From NCBI RefSeq assembly GCF_029478665.1, contig NZ_JARPQB010000016.1, positions 1-64,000 on the forward strand: a stretch of DNA of 64,000 nt, in the 5' to 3' direction. The translations under genes were made by a program, and so were the position numbers. Source of the DNA: Pseudomonas entomophila (GTDB lineage: Bacteria; Pseudomonadota; Gammaproteobacteria; Pseudomonadales; Pseudomonadaceae). Positions 1-7,976 of this stretch are shown here, piece by piece; positions within the stretch are counted from its first letter, which is position 1, and each line of letters begins with the position of its first letter. The notes under the pieces are model-generated. The model saw nothing but the letters and a program-made list of their open reading frames with translations. It was not told the DNA's origin and searched no databases.

Positions 1-20
1 CACAGGTCAGATGGCCTGTG
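1..20. terminator. Short inverted repeat after the patatin gene
   Basis: CACAGG and CCTGTG arms of 6 bp flank an 8-base spacer just beyond the stop codon of the minus-strand phospholipase gene. There is no clear T-tract on the minus strand, so a terminator role is only a possibility. Confidence 0.25.
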
Positions 21-45
21 CTGACTTGATCGGAGGTTCCCTAGC

Positions 46-1389
46 CTATTTTGATTTGTTTGCGAATTTTAAAAATAATTCCGCATTTTCCTTAACAATA
101 AATGTGCCCAGCTCAGTAAGGTTGCGATGTTCGACAAAGCTGTAGTCCAGTTTTGCTGTGCTGAATTGCGGATCGAAAGAAAATTTACCTCGATCAAACA
201 TGTTTCTCAAAAAGCCGGGTTGGTTATAGCGTTTTTTGGCGGCCACTTTATCGAATGCAGCGACCGATTTTAGCTTCACGTAAAGTATATCTGGAACCTT
301 GCTGTTGCCTGAGATAAGGTGCAGCGGTTCGTTCGCCCGGTCGAGGTCCTTGATGACAAAGTCGGGCTGCGGAATGTGATTGCGTTGCATTAGCGTGCGC
401 AATCCTTCGAATTTCTGGCGTGTGCTGCCTTTGTCATTGAATTCTGGGTCGTGCTCGGCGTCGATTGCAATAATATACCCGCATCCACGATTTACAAGTG
501 ATTCAATTCCAAGGTTGTTGTAATGCCCGCCATCGGCAACGTCTAAACGATCAGCGAGTGGTGGGTTGGTTGTCGGTGTTTTTTGTCCGAGCGTGAAGTT
601 TATTATTTCGCGGCTCAGTCCGTGCCCAGATACCTCATTGCCTAATCCAGGAATGTGTACTGCTACTGCGGCACCGGAAATGGCAATGGCGTCACGAATT
701 CGAATGGTTTCATCATCAGCAAGCATGCTTTGGGTGTCTAGATAACCCAGAGAGCGAGAGCCGCAATACAAACGGGTCATTTCGAAACATTCTTGCGTGA
801 TGTCAAAAGTGTTGGGTCGTCGAAAATTCAAGGTTCCGTTGATAATTAAAAAGGGGCGGTCATTATCTTTGATTAACGTTGGGTCGTTGAGCGGGTTGTA
901 GCGCCCATAATCGCCATATTCGCGAAGGAAGGTTTTCGCAAGAAGTCGTCCAAAAAGATCGCTGATGCTATTGTTGTCTGGGCGGGTAAGCGCAGCTTCT
1001 TCGATAAGGCGAAGTGGGTTTGTCAACAAGGACTCAAAGCCCTCTTCAATAAAGTTTGCACGATCGTCCGGGACGTTGAAAAAATAGTCTAAGTTTTCAG
1101 CCATCGAAAAAGGTGTGGCGATCCAGGATCCACCGGAAACGGCAGAGAGATAATCTATTTTTTTCAGGACTCCTATTTCGTAGAGGCCACGGAGGATGCC
1201 GTAGCAAAAAATCGCCGAGCGATAACCTCCGCCAGAAAGCGCGATGCCCAGTGTGTCTTTATCCTTGTTGTTTCGTTTTAGTGCGTTTTTCTCTGGCCAA
1301 TTTTTGGCGACATCGACTCCTAGCCTTCCAAATTTTGCGTTGTATGAGGGTGTGTAGTTACTGTTTTTTATTAAGTTTTTTGTCGCCAT
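46..1389 (-). CDS. Patatin-like phospholipase (cPLA2/patatin superfamily)
   Basis: A 447-residue protein with the three hallmarks of the patatin fold: an oxyanion glycine loop SGGGYRS (about residues 52-58), the nucleophile serine in AVSGG (Ser85), and the catalytic aspartate in DGG (about Asp286) followed by HYNNLG. The expected reaction is hydrolysis of acyl esters of membrane phospholipids. No signal peptide or transmembrane segment is seen, so it is cytosolic or delivered by a dedicated secretion route. It stands alone, read away from the small immunity-like genes at 2448-4322. Its AT-richer codon use differs from the T2SS genes that follow, which suggests acquisition. T6SS lipase effectors and CBASS phospholipases share this fold, but no VgrG, PAAR or cyclase gene lies in the window, so a conflict role is unproven. 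Confidence 0.8.
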   Translation of the reverse strand: MATKNLIKNSNYTPSYNAKFGRLGVDVAKNWPEKNALKRNNKDKDTLGIALSGGGYRSAIFCYGILRGLYEIGVLKKIDYLSAVSGGSWIATPFSMAENLDYFFNVPDDRANFIEEGFESLLTNPLRLIEEAALTRPDNNSISDLFGRLLAKTFLREYGDYGRYNPLNDPTLIKDNDRPFLIINGTLNFRRPNTFDITQECFEMTRLYCGSRSLGYLDTQSMLADDETIRIRDAIAISGAAVAVHIPGLGNEVSGHGLSREIINFTLGQKTPTTNPPLADRLDVADGGHYNNLGIESLVNRGCGYIIAIDAEHDPEFNDKGSTRQKFEGLRTLMQRNHIPQPDFVIKDLDRANEPLHLISGNSKVPDILYVKLKSVAAFDKVAAKKRYNQPGFLRNMFDRGKFSFDPQFSTAKLDYSFVEHRNLTELGTFIVKENAELFLKFANKSK

Positions 1390-2040
1390 TTCTCAAGCTC
1401 CTTTTTCGTTAATTCCTGTGTCAGGCATTGCGTTGGTCTCCGAGTGCCGGGGGGGCTCGAAAATGCAGGTTAAGATGTATTTTCTTGTCGTTTTATTGAA
1501 TTTTTCGAGCAGTGTCGGCGTACCGCCCACACTCGTGCTCCTGTGGGCTTGTTTTATGAGTTTTAGTTGGTGTTGTTGTTAAGTGCTATTGGGTGCATGG
1601 CTGAATGCAATATTTTCTCGAGTGTTTTATGTGCTCGTCTCTTCCTTTTTGTGATGAGGTTCTTCGCGTGCCTGCTCAGGGAATTGGATTGCTTGGTGTT
1701 TGTGCCGAAGAAAGCTCTGGCAGTGCCCCTTGGAAGAGGTTTAGATTCAGTTGAGGCATCTGTCAAGATGAAAGCGGTTAGCCAAATGAATCTGCTTTTT
1801 TCATTGGAAGCCCTCTCTCTTAAGGGCGAGCATATCGTGGCTTTCGAGCTCGGGTCATGGGAGAGGATTGGTTTTTAGTTTTTTTTACTATAAGGTTGAT
1901 AGCGCTCAAGATTATGATGTGTTCGTTTACATGAAGTCGCTGTTGCGGTCGCCAAGATTTGTCCGGCCATTTGTATAGGTTGGATCATTGCGGATAATGG
2001 TTGTCGCCCAGGTTGATGTACTTGTTGAGGGGGTCGCCAC
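1390..2040. other. AT-rich non-coding stretch upstream of the patatin gene
   Basis: About 650 bases without a convincing gene. Open frames of 60-100 codons exist here (for example 1567-1878 on the plus strand) but have no good ribosome binding site or family features. The stretch contains the promoter region of the minus-strand phospholipase and otherwise looks like decayed accessory DNA. Confidence 0.4.
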
Positions 2041-2466
2041 ATGGCTGGCCAGTTGATATTGTCCCGTGTCGATAAGTGGCAGGGGTTTGATCTGCCGCTG
2101 TGTGAAAAAGCGTGGTTTCGATAATGTTTTGCATGAAGTTCTGACCGAACTGCTGAAACAGTTTAAGGGGCGCCTAAATGGCCAGAAAGCCACTCCCAAG
2201 AACCTTGCTGAGATCTTCCCGGACATGTGGGGGTGCGATGACCAGCAGCGCTGACATGTATGACAGCGCTATACAGAGTGAAATCTACCAAGCGGCCGAT
2301 CACTTGAGCGATTGCGCCAGGGAAATCTGCACGGGTTGATTGACAGCGACGAGTACCTGTTTACCCTGGCGTCTGCACCTGCGAACACACCTTGGTCTGG
2401 CACCGGGGCAAGCTTAAAGGCGCGGGAGGCGGAAGAGGGCGACATTCATGAGGTTTCTCAAGGTTA
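2041..2466 (+). pseudogene. Probable eroded coding sequence (frameshifted remnant)
   Basis: Plus-strand coding-like fragments follow each other in different frames. ATG 2041 opens 27 codons ending at a TAA near 2122. A one-base shift there continues into a frame reading about 45 residues with a helical, polar composition (VLHEVLTELLKQFKGRLNG...) to about 2254. ATG 2238 then opens 33 codons to 2339, and a further frame runs to a TAA near 2466. The simplest reading is one or more genes broken by small indels. Toxin genes commonly sit directly before their immunity gene, and the DUF6881 gene begins at 2448, so this may be the remains of its partner. The family is not recognised. Confidence 0.3.
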
Positions 2467-2744
2467 AGTGGAATCATGCGCATGCCGATGAGCCGCACCT
2501 GATATTCCAAGAGGTGGACGGTGATTCCTGGGGGACCAGGAAGGTCGAGTTATTCAAAGGCGGGGCAGTGTGTGGTTATGCATCCAAGGCGGCAGATGTG
2601 GGCGATTCGATTCTCAGTGACCAACCCATCCCGAGCATTGAGGCAATCTATGCGTCTAGCGAGTTCGATGCAGAACCCATCACACAAGAGGAATTTGAAC
2701 GGGTCTGGATAGGGGCACTCAATGCTCGAGGGATGCAAGCGTGA
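2448..2744 (+). CDS. DUF6881 domain protein, possible immunity protein
   Basis: A 98-residue protein matching my memory of the DUF6881 pattern: start LKVKWNHAHADEP, then a TRKVELFKGG strand pair with GYAS, a PIPSIEAIYAS segment and a final ITQEEFERVW. Such small acidic, tryptophan-bearing cytosolic proteins occur widely in polymorphic-toxin neighbourhoods, often as immunity proteins, but no molecular activity is established. It is the first of four small plus-strand genes between 2448 and 4322 and follows an apparently eroded reading frame that could have been a toxin. The start has no strong Shine-Dalgarno sequence. Confidence 0.6.
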   Translation: MRFLKVKWNHAHADEPHLIFQEVDGDSWGTRKVELFKGGAVCGYASKAADVGDSILSDQPIPSIEAIYASSEFDAEPITQEEFERVWIGALNARGMQA

Positions 2745-2829
2745 TGACGGGTAGAGAACGCGTCTTTGCGTGGTTTGAAATCTGCGTTCAACCATTTGCC
2801 GAGTGGGCGTCGACCTTGGGGGGGACGCC

Positions 2830-3417
2830 ATGAAGCGACTGAGGTTCAAGGCAACCCTGGCCGATCTTGCCGAGCCCCATGCGGGTGGCGGCTGTTTGCT
2901 GCCTGATGATCTGCACTGGCCCGTGGACAGCAAAGGCGACCCCCAGCTCCACCTGATGACGATTCCCACCGCCTGGGTTGAAGAGGGCAGTGAGGGTTGG
3001 TTGTCGTTCTTTACCCCCTACGATCGGGAAGACACTTACCTGCACTGGGAAACACTCACAAGCGAAGCGGGTAATGCCTCGGTCGTGCTCCTTCACGATA
3101 ACAGCGGCACCGCTAGCAGTGGCGGCCATGACGCACTCTCGCCCGCGCACACGATCCAGTTGGAACTCACGGACGAACCTGAACCCTGCCGGCACTTCAC
3201 GTCTCGCGTGAGCCAGCACATTGCCTGGCTGCAGGACCGCGAGCAGGTTGAAGGGCACGCATGCCGGATGATGGTCAATGGCGATGATTTCGATGTGGGG
3301 CTTGCCGGGGCGCCGGGGGTCTTTTCCGATGGCGTGGTCTATGTGTTCTTGAGTACTGACTTCCACACGCAATGCAGGCCAGGCGCGTGCGGCCTGCTGA
3401 CGTTCCAGTTTTCGTGA
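2830..3417 (+). CDS. YwqG-like (DUF1963-type) hypothetical protein
   Basis: About 195 residues beginning MKRLRFKATLADLAEPHAGGG. The order of features resembles YwqG/DUF1963 proteins: an early GG followed by LHWPVDSKGDPQLHLMTIP, an internal FTPYDREDTYL stretch and a terminal GVVYVFLSTD strand. I chose ATG 2830 over the upstream GTG at 2803 because a run of G residues ends a few bases before it. The function of these proteins is unknown, but they are frequent in arrays of immunity-like genes. It lies between a DUF6881 gene and a DUF7716-like gene in the same orientation, which supports that role by context only. Confidence 0.5.
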   Translation: MKRLRFKATLADLAEPHAGGGCLLPDDLHWPVDSKGDPQLHLMTIPTAWVEEGSEGWLSFFTPYDREDTYLHWETLTSEAGNASVVLLHDNSGTASSGGHDALSPAHTIQLELTDEPEPCRHFTSRVSQHIAWLQDREQVEGHACRMMVNGDDFDVGLAGAPGVFSDGVVYVFLSTDFHTQCRPGACGLLTFQFS

Positions 3418-3446
3418 TCGGGCTTGATGGATGACAAGGGGTTGCC

Positions 3447-3800
3447 ATGAGTGGTTTTGAGCTCAACAAAATCTACCGGATAGAGGACGTTGTTCAGTGG
3501 GTAAGGAGCAGGGAAGACAGGCAGCATATCTACGCGCTCTATGCTGAGCAGGACACGGATGAGCTGGTACAGGGGATGAGGGTGCTTGTGGGGGAAACCC
3601 CCTCCTTTGACGAGGATGACAATGAAGTCATGCCGCTAGTTGTGCAGACCCTTGGGTTTGAGTTCTGCTACGCGTGCGATCAATTCCAGGATGTCATCGA
3701 CCTGGCCTTGTCGCAGGACGCGGGAGTGACCACGCATACGTTGATCGAATGCTTGAACCACTACGCCATCCATGACGATTTTCTGGACGTTTATCCTTGA
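3447..3800 (+). CDS. Small acidic hypothetical protein, DUF7716-like
   Basis: A 117-residue acidic protein with a good AAGGGG ribosome binding site before ATG 3447. The C-terminal half (a Gly-Phe-Glu-Phe strand, then FQDVIDLALSQ, then a helix ending NHYAIHDDFLD) resembles the DUF7716 domain, a presumed immunity family. I base this on pattern memory, so it is tentative. It has no signal peptide or membrane segment. It sits 29 bases after the YwqG-like gene and is followed after 12 bases by the next gene, so the three probably share a transcript. Confidence 0.5.
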   Translation: MSGFELNKIYRIEDVVQWVRSREDRQHIYALYAEQDTDELVQGMRVLVGETPSFDEDDNEVMPLVVQTLGFEFCYACDQFQDVIDLALSQDAGVTTHTLIECLNHYAIHDDFLDVYP

Positions 3801-3812
3801 ATGGGAGTGTGC

Positions 3813-4322
3813 ATGGCGGTCGCTGAAAGCAGCCCCTTCAAGGTCCTCTTCGATGCCATGCAGGCGGCACAAGGGCCGAAGGTCAGAAAGACGCTGTACG
3901 TGTTGTCCCGGGCGTTTGATGATGCGTCCTGCGAGTTGGATACACCGCAGCTTGCCGTCGACTTTGTCGTTGCTGTGTTCGCTTCGTGCACATTGTGTGA
4001 CAAGCCAGGCATGAGCCACCTGGTGGAGCAGGTGGGGTGGGAGTTCCATCGCTATGATGACGCGCAGAAGCAGCAGATCTATCGTGTGCTGAGCGAAACC
4101 TACCCCCACTACCAGGACGGAGCGTTCTGCTGGCGGGTGTGCGATTTGGTCGCGCGCCAGTACACGTCACGGCAGGCCATGGACTTCTTCAAACGCCAAT
4201 CCAAGGCAGCGGCTGGTGAGGGGAGAAAGGGGATCGATGCGGGCCTTCAGGTTATTGCCAGGAGTGAACAGCACAATCGGAGCATGTTGGCCCAGATTCA
4301 ACAGCTCAAGAGTCGTCGCTAG
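3813..4322 (+). CDS. Hypothetical protein of the immunity-like array
   Basis: About 169 residues, soluble, mostly helical by composition, with several cysteines and tryptophans in the middle and a basic, glutamine-rich C-terminus. No family is recognised. An ATG at 3801 abuts the previous stop codon, but ATG 3813 is preceded at the right distance by GGGAG and is the better start. It is the last gene of the plus-strand cluster and is followed by a dispersed palindromic element, after which GC content and gene type change to the secretion locus. A role as immunity protein or regulator is inference from position only. Confidence 0.5.
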   Translation: MAVAESSPFKVLFDAMQAAQGPKVRKTLYVLSRAFDDASCELDTPQLAVDFVVAVFASCTLCDKPGMSHLVEQVGWEFHRYDDAQKQQIYRVLSETYPHYQDGAFCWRVCDLVARQYTSRQAMDFFKRQSKAAAGEGRKGIDAGLQVIARSEQHNRSMLAQIQQLKSRR

Positions 4323-4410
4323 GGAAATGCCACGGTAGGTGGGGTACGGTCAGCTTCCGCAGTGCCCATGCAGTTGCCTGGGAAGCAGCCAAGAAGTCTT
4401 CTGCGCCTAT

Positions 4411-4606
4411 CAGATCGAGCGCCGCCCGCGCGGCGCATCGCGGATGAATCCGCTCCTACATCATCGGTTGCAACGTGCCGCACCTGTCAGGCCATGGTTG
4501 CCAGCCTTGGCGCATGGTTTGAACAAGGCGGTCCCGGTACCCTGGCCCGGAAAAAACCTGTAGGAGCGGATTCATCCGCGATACGCCGCAGGGGCGGCGC
4601 TCGATT
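4411..4606. repeat. Composite inverted-repeat element, copy 1
   Basis: Two ~48-base arms in opposite orientation (arm GTAGGAGCGGATTCATCCGC continuing through the GCGCCGC...GGCGGCGCTCGAT end) enclose about 100 bases that begin GGTTGCAACGTGCCGCACC and end near CTGGCCCGGAAA. The same core recurs between the same arms at 25497-25690 and, shortened, at 58924-59070. It fills the 306-base gap between the accessory patch and gspI. Confidence 0.75.
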
Positions 4607-4628
4607 TGCGCACCACCACAAAAACCGC

Positions 4629-4994
4629 TCACCCCCCCACCACCATCACCGTCTGCAACCGCGCCAACGCCCCGCCCTCCCGCTCCCGCTCGAACACCTG
4701 CACCGACACCTCCATTCCCCCACCCGCCAAGCGCACCACCCGCTGCTCACAACGCAACCGCAACCGCCCCTGGTCACACTCGACCTGCCGCACCCCGGGC
4801 TTGGGGTCGCCCTCCAACCGCGCCTCGGCCAGCCGCCCCTGGGCCGCCAGCAGCGCCAGCGACTTGTCCCGCAGCAGCCCATTGCCCTGGGTCATCAGAC
4901 CGGTCGCGCGCACGGCAGCGGCCATGGCCACCGCGACGATGGTCAGGGCCACCAGCACTTCAATCAGGGTGAAACCCGCCTGGCGGTTGCGCAC
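4629..4994 (-). CDS. gspI: T2SS minor pseudopilin GspI
   Basis: A 121-residue class III prepilin: a short basic leader MRNRQAG, cleavage after Gly7, then the methylated-Phe motif FTLIE with the essential Glu at +5 and a ~20-residue hydrophobic helix. Length, the VLVALTIVAVAMAAAVRAT helix and the LAAQGRLAEARL segment fit GspI/XcpV, the minor pseudopilin that starts the tip complex. It is the only minus-strand gene of the locus, divergent from gspG across about 150 bases that should hold both promoters. The partners GspH and GspJ are not encoded here, which is unusual. Confidence 0.85.
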   Translation of the reverse strand: MRNRQAGFTLIEVLVALTIVAVAMAAAVRATGLMTQGNGLLRDKSLALLAAQGRLAEARLEGDPKPGVRQVECDQGRLRLRCEQRVVRLAGGGMEVSVQVFEREREGGALARLQTVMVVGG

Positions 4995-5141
4995 GGGATG
5001 AGCTCAGGGCAAGGGAAAGCCGCACTGTAGAGCGCCTGGGTGACGGTTTGACGACGCCGACTCCCGAGCTTTTTCAATATCCGTGACATACCCGCTTGCC
5101 ACAATCGGCCCCCGACTCGAACTCACGCAAGGAATGCCGAG
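4995..5141. promoter_or_regulatory. Divergent promoter region gspI/gspG
   Basis: About 147 non-coding bases between the divergent starts of gspI and gspG; transcription of the whole secretion locus probably starts here. I could not pick out convincing -35/-10 boxes or an operator by eye. Confidence 0.35.
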
Positions 5142-5588
5142 ATGCAGATCACCCGTCGCAGCGCCAGAGGCCGCCGTTTCCGCCAGCGGGGTTTCACCCT
5201 GATCGAGATCATGGTGGTGGTGGTGATCCTCGGGATCCTCGCGGCGATGGTGGTGCCCAAGGTGCTCGACCGCCCCGACCAGGCCCGCGCCACGGCGGCG
5301 CGCCAGGACATCGCCGGGCTGATGCAGGCGCTCAAGCTCTACCGCCTGGACAACGGTGGCTACCCGAACCAGAACCAGGGCCTGAAGGTACTGGTGGAAA
5401 AACCGGCCCAGCCCAAGGAAGGCCAATGGCGCGCCTACCTCGACCGCCTGCCCAACGACCCGTGGGGGCGCCCGTACCAGTACCTGAACCCCGGCGCCAA
5501 TGGCGAGATCGATGTGTTCTCCCTCGGCGCCGACGGCCAGGCCGGCGGCGACGGGGTGAACGCCGACCTCGGCTCCTGGCAGTTGTGA
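5142..5588 (+). CDS. gspG: T2SS major pseudopilin GspG
   Basis: 148 residues. A basic leader of 17 residues ends in RQRG, then FTLIEIMVVVVILGILAAMVVPK, the classic N-terminal helix with Glu at +5. The globular part carries the GspG signatures LDNGGYP, LPNDPWGRPYQY and the C-terminal calcium-loop region DVFSLGADGQAGGDGVNADLGSW. It forms the piston-like pseudopilus in the periplasm after processing by a prepilin peptidase encoded elsewhere (presumably PilD). First gene of a plus-strand operon; gspK starts 6 bases after its stop. Confidence 0.95.
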   Translation: MQITRRSARGRRFRQRGFTLIEIMVVVVILGILAAMVVPKVLDRPDQARATAARQDIAGLMQALKLYRLDNGGYPNQNQGLKVLVEKPAQPKEGQWRAYLDRLPNDPWGRPYQYLNPGANGEIDVFSLGADGQAGGDGVNADLGSWQL

Positions 5589-5594
5589 CCGGCC

Positions 5595-6545
5595 ATGGCG
5601 CGCCAGGACGGCATGGCGGTGATCAGCGCCTTGCTGATCGCCGCAGTGGTGGCGGTGATCGCCGCCGGGATGATCGAGCGCCAGGGCCTGCTGACCCGGC
5701 AGGTGGAGAACCGCCAGCTGGCGGTGCAGGGGCAGTGGGCATTGCAGGGGGGGCTGCAACTGAGCCGGCAACTGCTGGCCGAGCAACGCCAGCGCGATCC
5801 GCTGGTGCGCGCGGGTCAGCCGTGGGCACGGCCGTTGCCGGACATGGCGGCGGGCAATGTGCTATTCGGTGGCCAGTTGGAGGACGAGCAGGGCAAGTAC
5901 AACCTGCGCAACCTGGTGGTCGATGGCCGAGTCGACGTTGAGGCGCTGGCGACCTTCCAGCGGCTGTGCGCGCTGATCGGTGTCGAGGCGCGGCTGGCCT
6001 CTGCCATCAGCGAGCGTGTCATCGACAGCTATCCCCGGCAACCGGCCACCCCGGTGGCGCCGCAACAGGCAGGTTTCGACAGCGGCCGCCTGACGTCGCC
6101 CGCCAGTGCCAGTGCACCACTGCCGGCCAGGCAGCCGATGATGGGCAGCCTCGATGCCCTGGCCTCGCTCAAGGGCATGAACACGCAAACGCTGCAGCGC
6201 CTGCGCCGGTTCGTCACGGTGTTGCCGGCGCTTACCTGGATCAATGGCAACACCGCCAGCGCCGAGGTGCTCGCCGCCCAGGTGCCGGGGCTGTCGCTGC
6301 AACAGGCCGCCGCGCTGGTGGCCGAGCGCGATGGCGGGCGCTGGTTCGTCAACCGTGGCGACTTCGTCAACCGCCTGCGCATGCCGCAACTGGCGCAGGC
6401 CAATGTGCGGGTGGGGATCAACAGCGACTGGTTCCGCCTGCACGGCCAGGTGCGCCAGGGGCAACGGGTGCTGCGCATGCAGGCGCTGCTGCGCCAGCGC
6501 GAGGGGCGGTTGCCGGATGTGGTCTGGACACGGGTGGGCGCATGA
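5595..6545 (+). CDS. gspK: T2SS minor pseudopilin GspK
   Basis: 316 residues, the large minor pseudopilin that caps the tip. The leader is MARQDG and the mature N-terminus MAVISALLIAAVVAVIAAGM lacks Glu at +5, as is normal for GspK only. The body contains DEQGKYNLRNLV, a conserved GspK strand, and two helix-hairpin-helix-like regions around LDALASLKGMNTQTLQRL and VPGLSLQQAAALVAER. Its stop codon overlaps the gspL start as ATGA, indicating translational coupling. GspK normally binds GspI and GspJ; only GspI is encoded nearby. Confidence 0.93.
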   Translation: MARQDGMAVISALLIAAVVAVIAAGMIERQGLLTRQVENRQLAVQGQWALQGGLQLSRQLLAEQRQRDPLVRAGQPWARPLPDMAAGNVLFGGQLEDEQGKYNLRNLVVDGRVDVEALATFQRLCALIGVEARLASAISERVIDSYPRQPATPVAPQQAGFDSGRLTSPASASAPLPARQPMMGSLDALASLKGMNTQTLQRLRRFVTVLPALTWINGNTASAEVLAAQVPGLSLQQAAALVAERDGGRWFVNRGDFVNRLRMPQLAQANVRVGINSDWFRLHGQVRQGQRVLRMQALLRQREGRLPDVVWTRVGA

Positions 6546-7480
6546 GCACGCTACTGGACGTTCAACTGCCACCGCTGGTCGAGCTTGGGCCGGCATCGAG
6601 CCTCGACTATCGCCTGAGTGATCGCCAGGGTCGCACCTTGGCCACAGGCAGCGCCGAGCGGGCGCAGCTACTGCGCGAAACCAAGGGCGCCGGCTGGCGC
6701 CTGCACCTGCACGAGGATGACAGCCTGGCCCTGGCCGTCACTTTGCCGCCACTCACGGGCAAGCGCTTGAGCGCGGCGGTGCGTTGTGCGGTGCAGGGGC
6801 TGGTGCTGGGCGATATCGGGCAGGTTCATGTGGCACACGGGCCGCGCCAGGGCGATGGCCAGGTGGCAGTGGCCTGGCTTGGGCTGGCTCAGTTGGCCCA
6901 GTTGCAGGCATGGCTGCAGGGCGGGCGGATCCGGCCACAAGGGGTGTTCACGCAGTCTGCGGAGGATCGGCCGGTGGTGGACCTGGGGGCAGGCTTGCAG
7001 GGGCCAACCCACACGCTGGACGTGGGGCGCGCCGTGGCGGTATGGAGCGTGGCGGCGCTGGTCTGGTGCCTCGGTTTGAACCTGCATGCCATGCAGTTGG
7101 CCAGCGAAGGCGAACAGTTGCGGGCGCGGATGGTGACCCAGGTACGCACGGCGTTCCCGCACTTGCCGGTGGTACTCAACCCGTTACAACAAGCGCGTCA
7201 GCAGTTGCAGGGCGGACAGGGTGCCACGGGCACCGGATTGGGTGCATTGCTCGACGGCGCAGGCAAGGCCATGCCGTTTCTCGCCGGCAACGTCGTGGCG
7301 CTGGACTTCGCCGACGGCGAACTGCGCATCACACCCTTGGCCGAGGGGCGCAAGGCGCCGGTCGACACGGCCTGGCAGGCGCAGCTCGCCGCCCAGGGCA
7401 TCGAGGCCAGCGCTGGCGAACAAGGCTGGACACTGCGCGTTGGCAGCGCCGCGAACGAGGCCTTGGCCCATGTCGATTAA
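6542..7480 (+). CDS. gspL: T2SS inner-membrane platform protein GspL
   Basis: 312 residues. An N-terminal cytoplasmic actin-like domain (about 1-155) is followed by one hydrophobic segment (AVAVWSVAALVWCLGLNL, about residues 164-181) and a small periplasmic ferredoxin-like domain, the standard GspL plan. GspL recruits the ATPase GspE to the membrane and binds GspM. Sequence conservation is low, so the call rests on topology and on its place between gspK and gspM. The ATG overlaps the gspK stop, and the end overlaps the gspM start by 11 bases. Confidence 0.85.
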   Translation: MSTLLDVQLPPLVELGPASSLDYRLSDRQGRTLATGSAERAQLLRETKGAGWRLHLHEDDSLALAVTLPPLTGKRLSAAVRCAVQGLVLGDIGQVHVAHGPRQGDGQVAVAWLGLAQLAQLQAWLQGGRIRPQGVFTQSAEDRPVVDLGAGLQGPTHTLDVGRAVAVWSVAALVWCLGLNLHAMQLASEGEQLRARMVTQVRTAFPHLPVVLNPLQQARQQLQGGQGATGTGLGALLDGAGKAMPFLAGNVVALDFADGELRITPLAEGRKAPVDTAWQAQLAAQGIEASAGEQGWTLRVGSAANEALAHVD

Positions 7481-7976
7481 GGCGCGCATCAACGGCCTGC
7501 GCGGGCAGGCGCGGCAGCGTTGGCAGGCCTTGGCCCCGCGTGAGCGGCGTGCCGTGGCGCTGGCCGCCGCGGTGCTGGGCAGCTTCTTCTGCTGGCAAGT
7601 ACTGGTGGCGCCGGCGCTTGCTCGCATCGAGCACTGGAACACAGAAACCCCCAAGCTGCGCAGCCAGGCCCAGGCCCTGGACGCCTTGCTTGGGCAACGC
7701 CCGGCCGACCTTGCCGGCGCCCTGGCCCAGAGCCTGGACGAGGCCGGCCTGCGGGCGCATTCACAACTCGACGCCGAGGGTGACGGCTGGCACCTGGCCT
7801 GGCGGCAGGCCCCGGCCGAACCGGCCATGGCCTGGTTGCAGCACATTCCCCCGCGCCTGGGGCTCACCATCGGCCAATTGAGCTTGCGCCGCGACCCGGG
7901 TGGCGACAGCGGCCCGGTGACGTTTTCCGGAACCCTTCGCATGGATCAGGCGCACGGCGCTAAGGACCCTTCATGA
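7470..7976 (+). CDS. gspM: T2SS inner-membrane protein GspM
   Basis: 168 residues: a short basic cytoplasmic tail containing the LAPRERR segment typical of GspM, a single membrane span (about residues 29-48, ALAAAVLGSFFCWQVLVAPA) and a periplasmic ferredoxin-like domain. GspM pairs with GspL in the assembly platform. It starts inside the end of gspL, and its stop overlaps the gspD ATG by four bases (ATGA), so the operon is tightly coupled. No gspN follows. Confidence 0.83.
   Translation: MSIKARINGLRGQARQRWQALAPRERRAVALAAAVLGSFFCWQVLVAPALARIEHWNTETPKLRSQAQALDALLGQRPADLAGALAQSLDEAGLRAHSQLDAEGDGWHLAWRQAPAEPAMAWLQHIPPRLGLTIGQLSLRRDPGGDSGPVTFSGTLRMDQAHGAKDPS

Noticed and set aside
1567..1878. 103-codon plus-strand open frame in the left intergenic region
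   Set aside because: Starts without a ribosome binding site and has Cys/Leu/Phe-rich composition typical of a chance frame in T-rich DNA.
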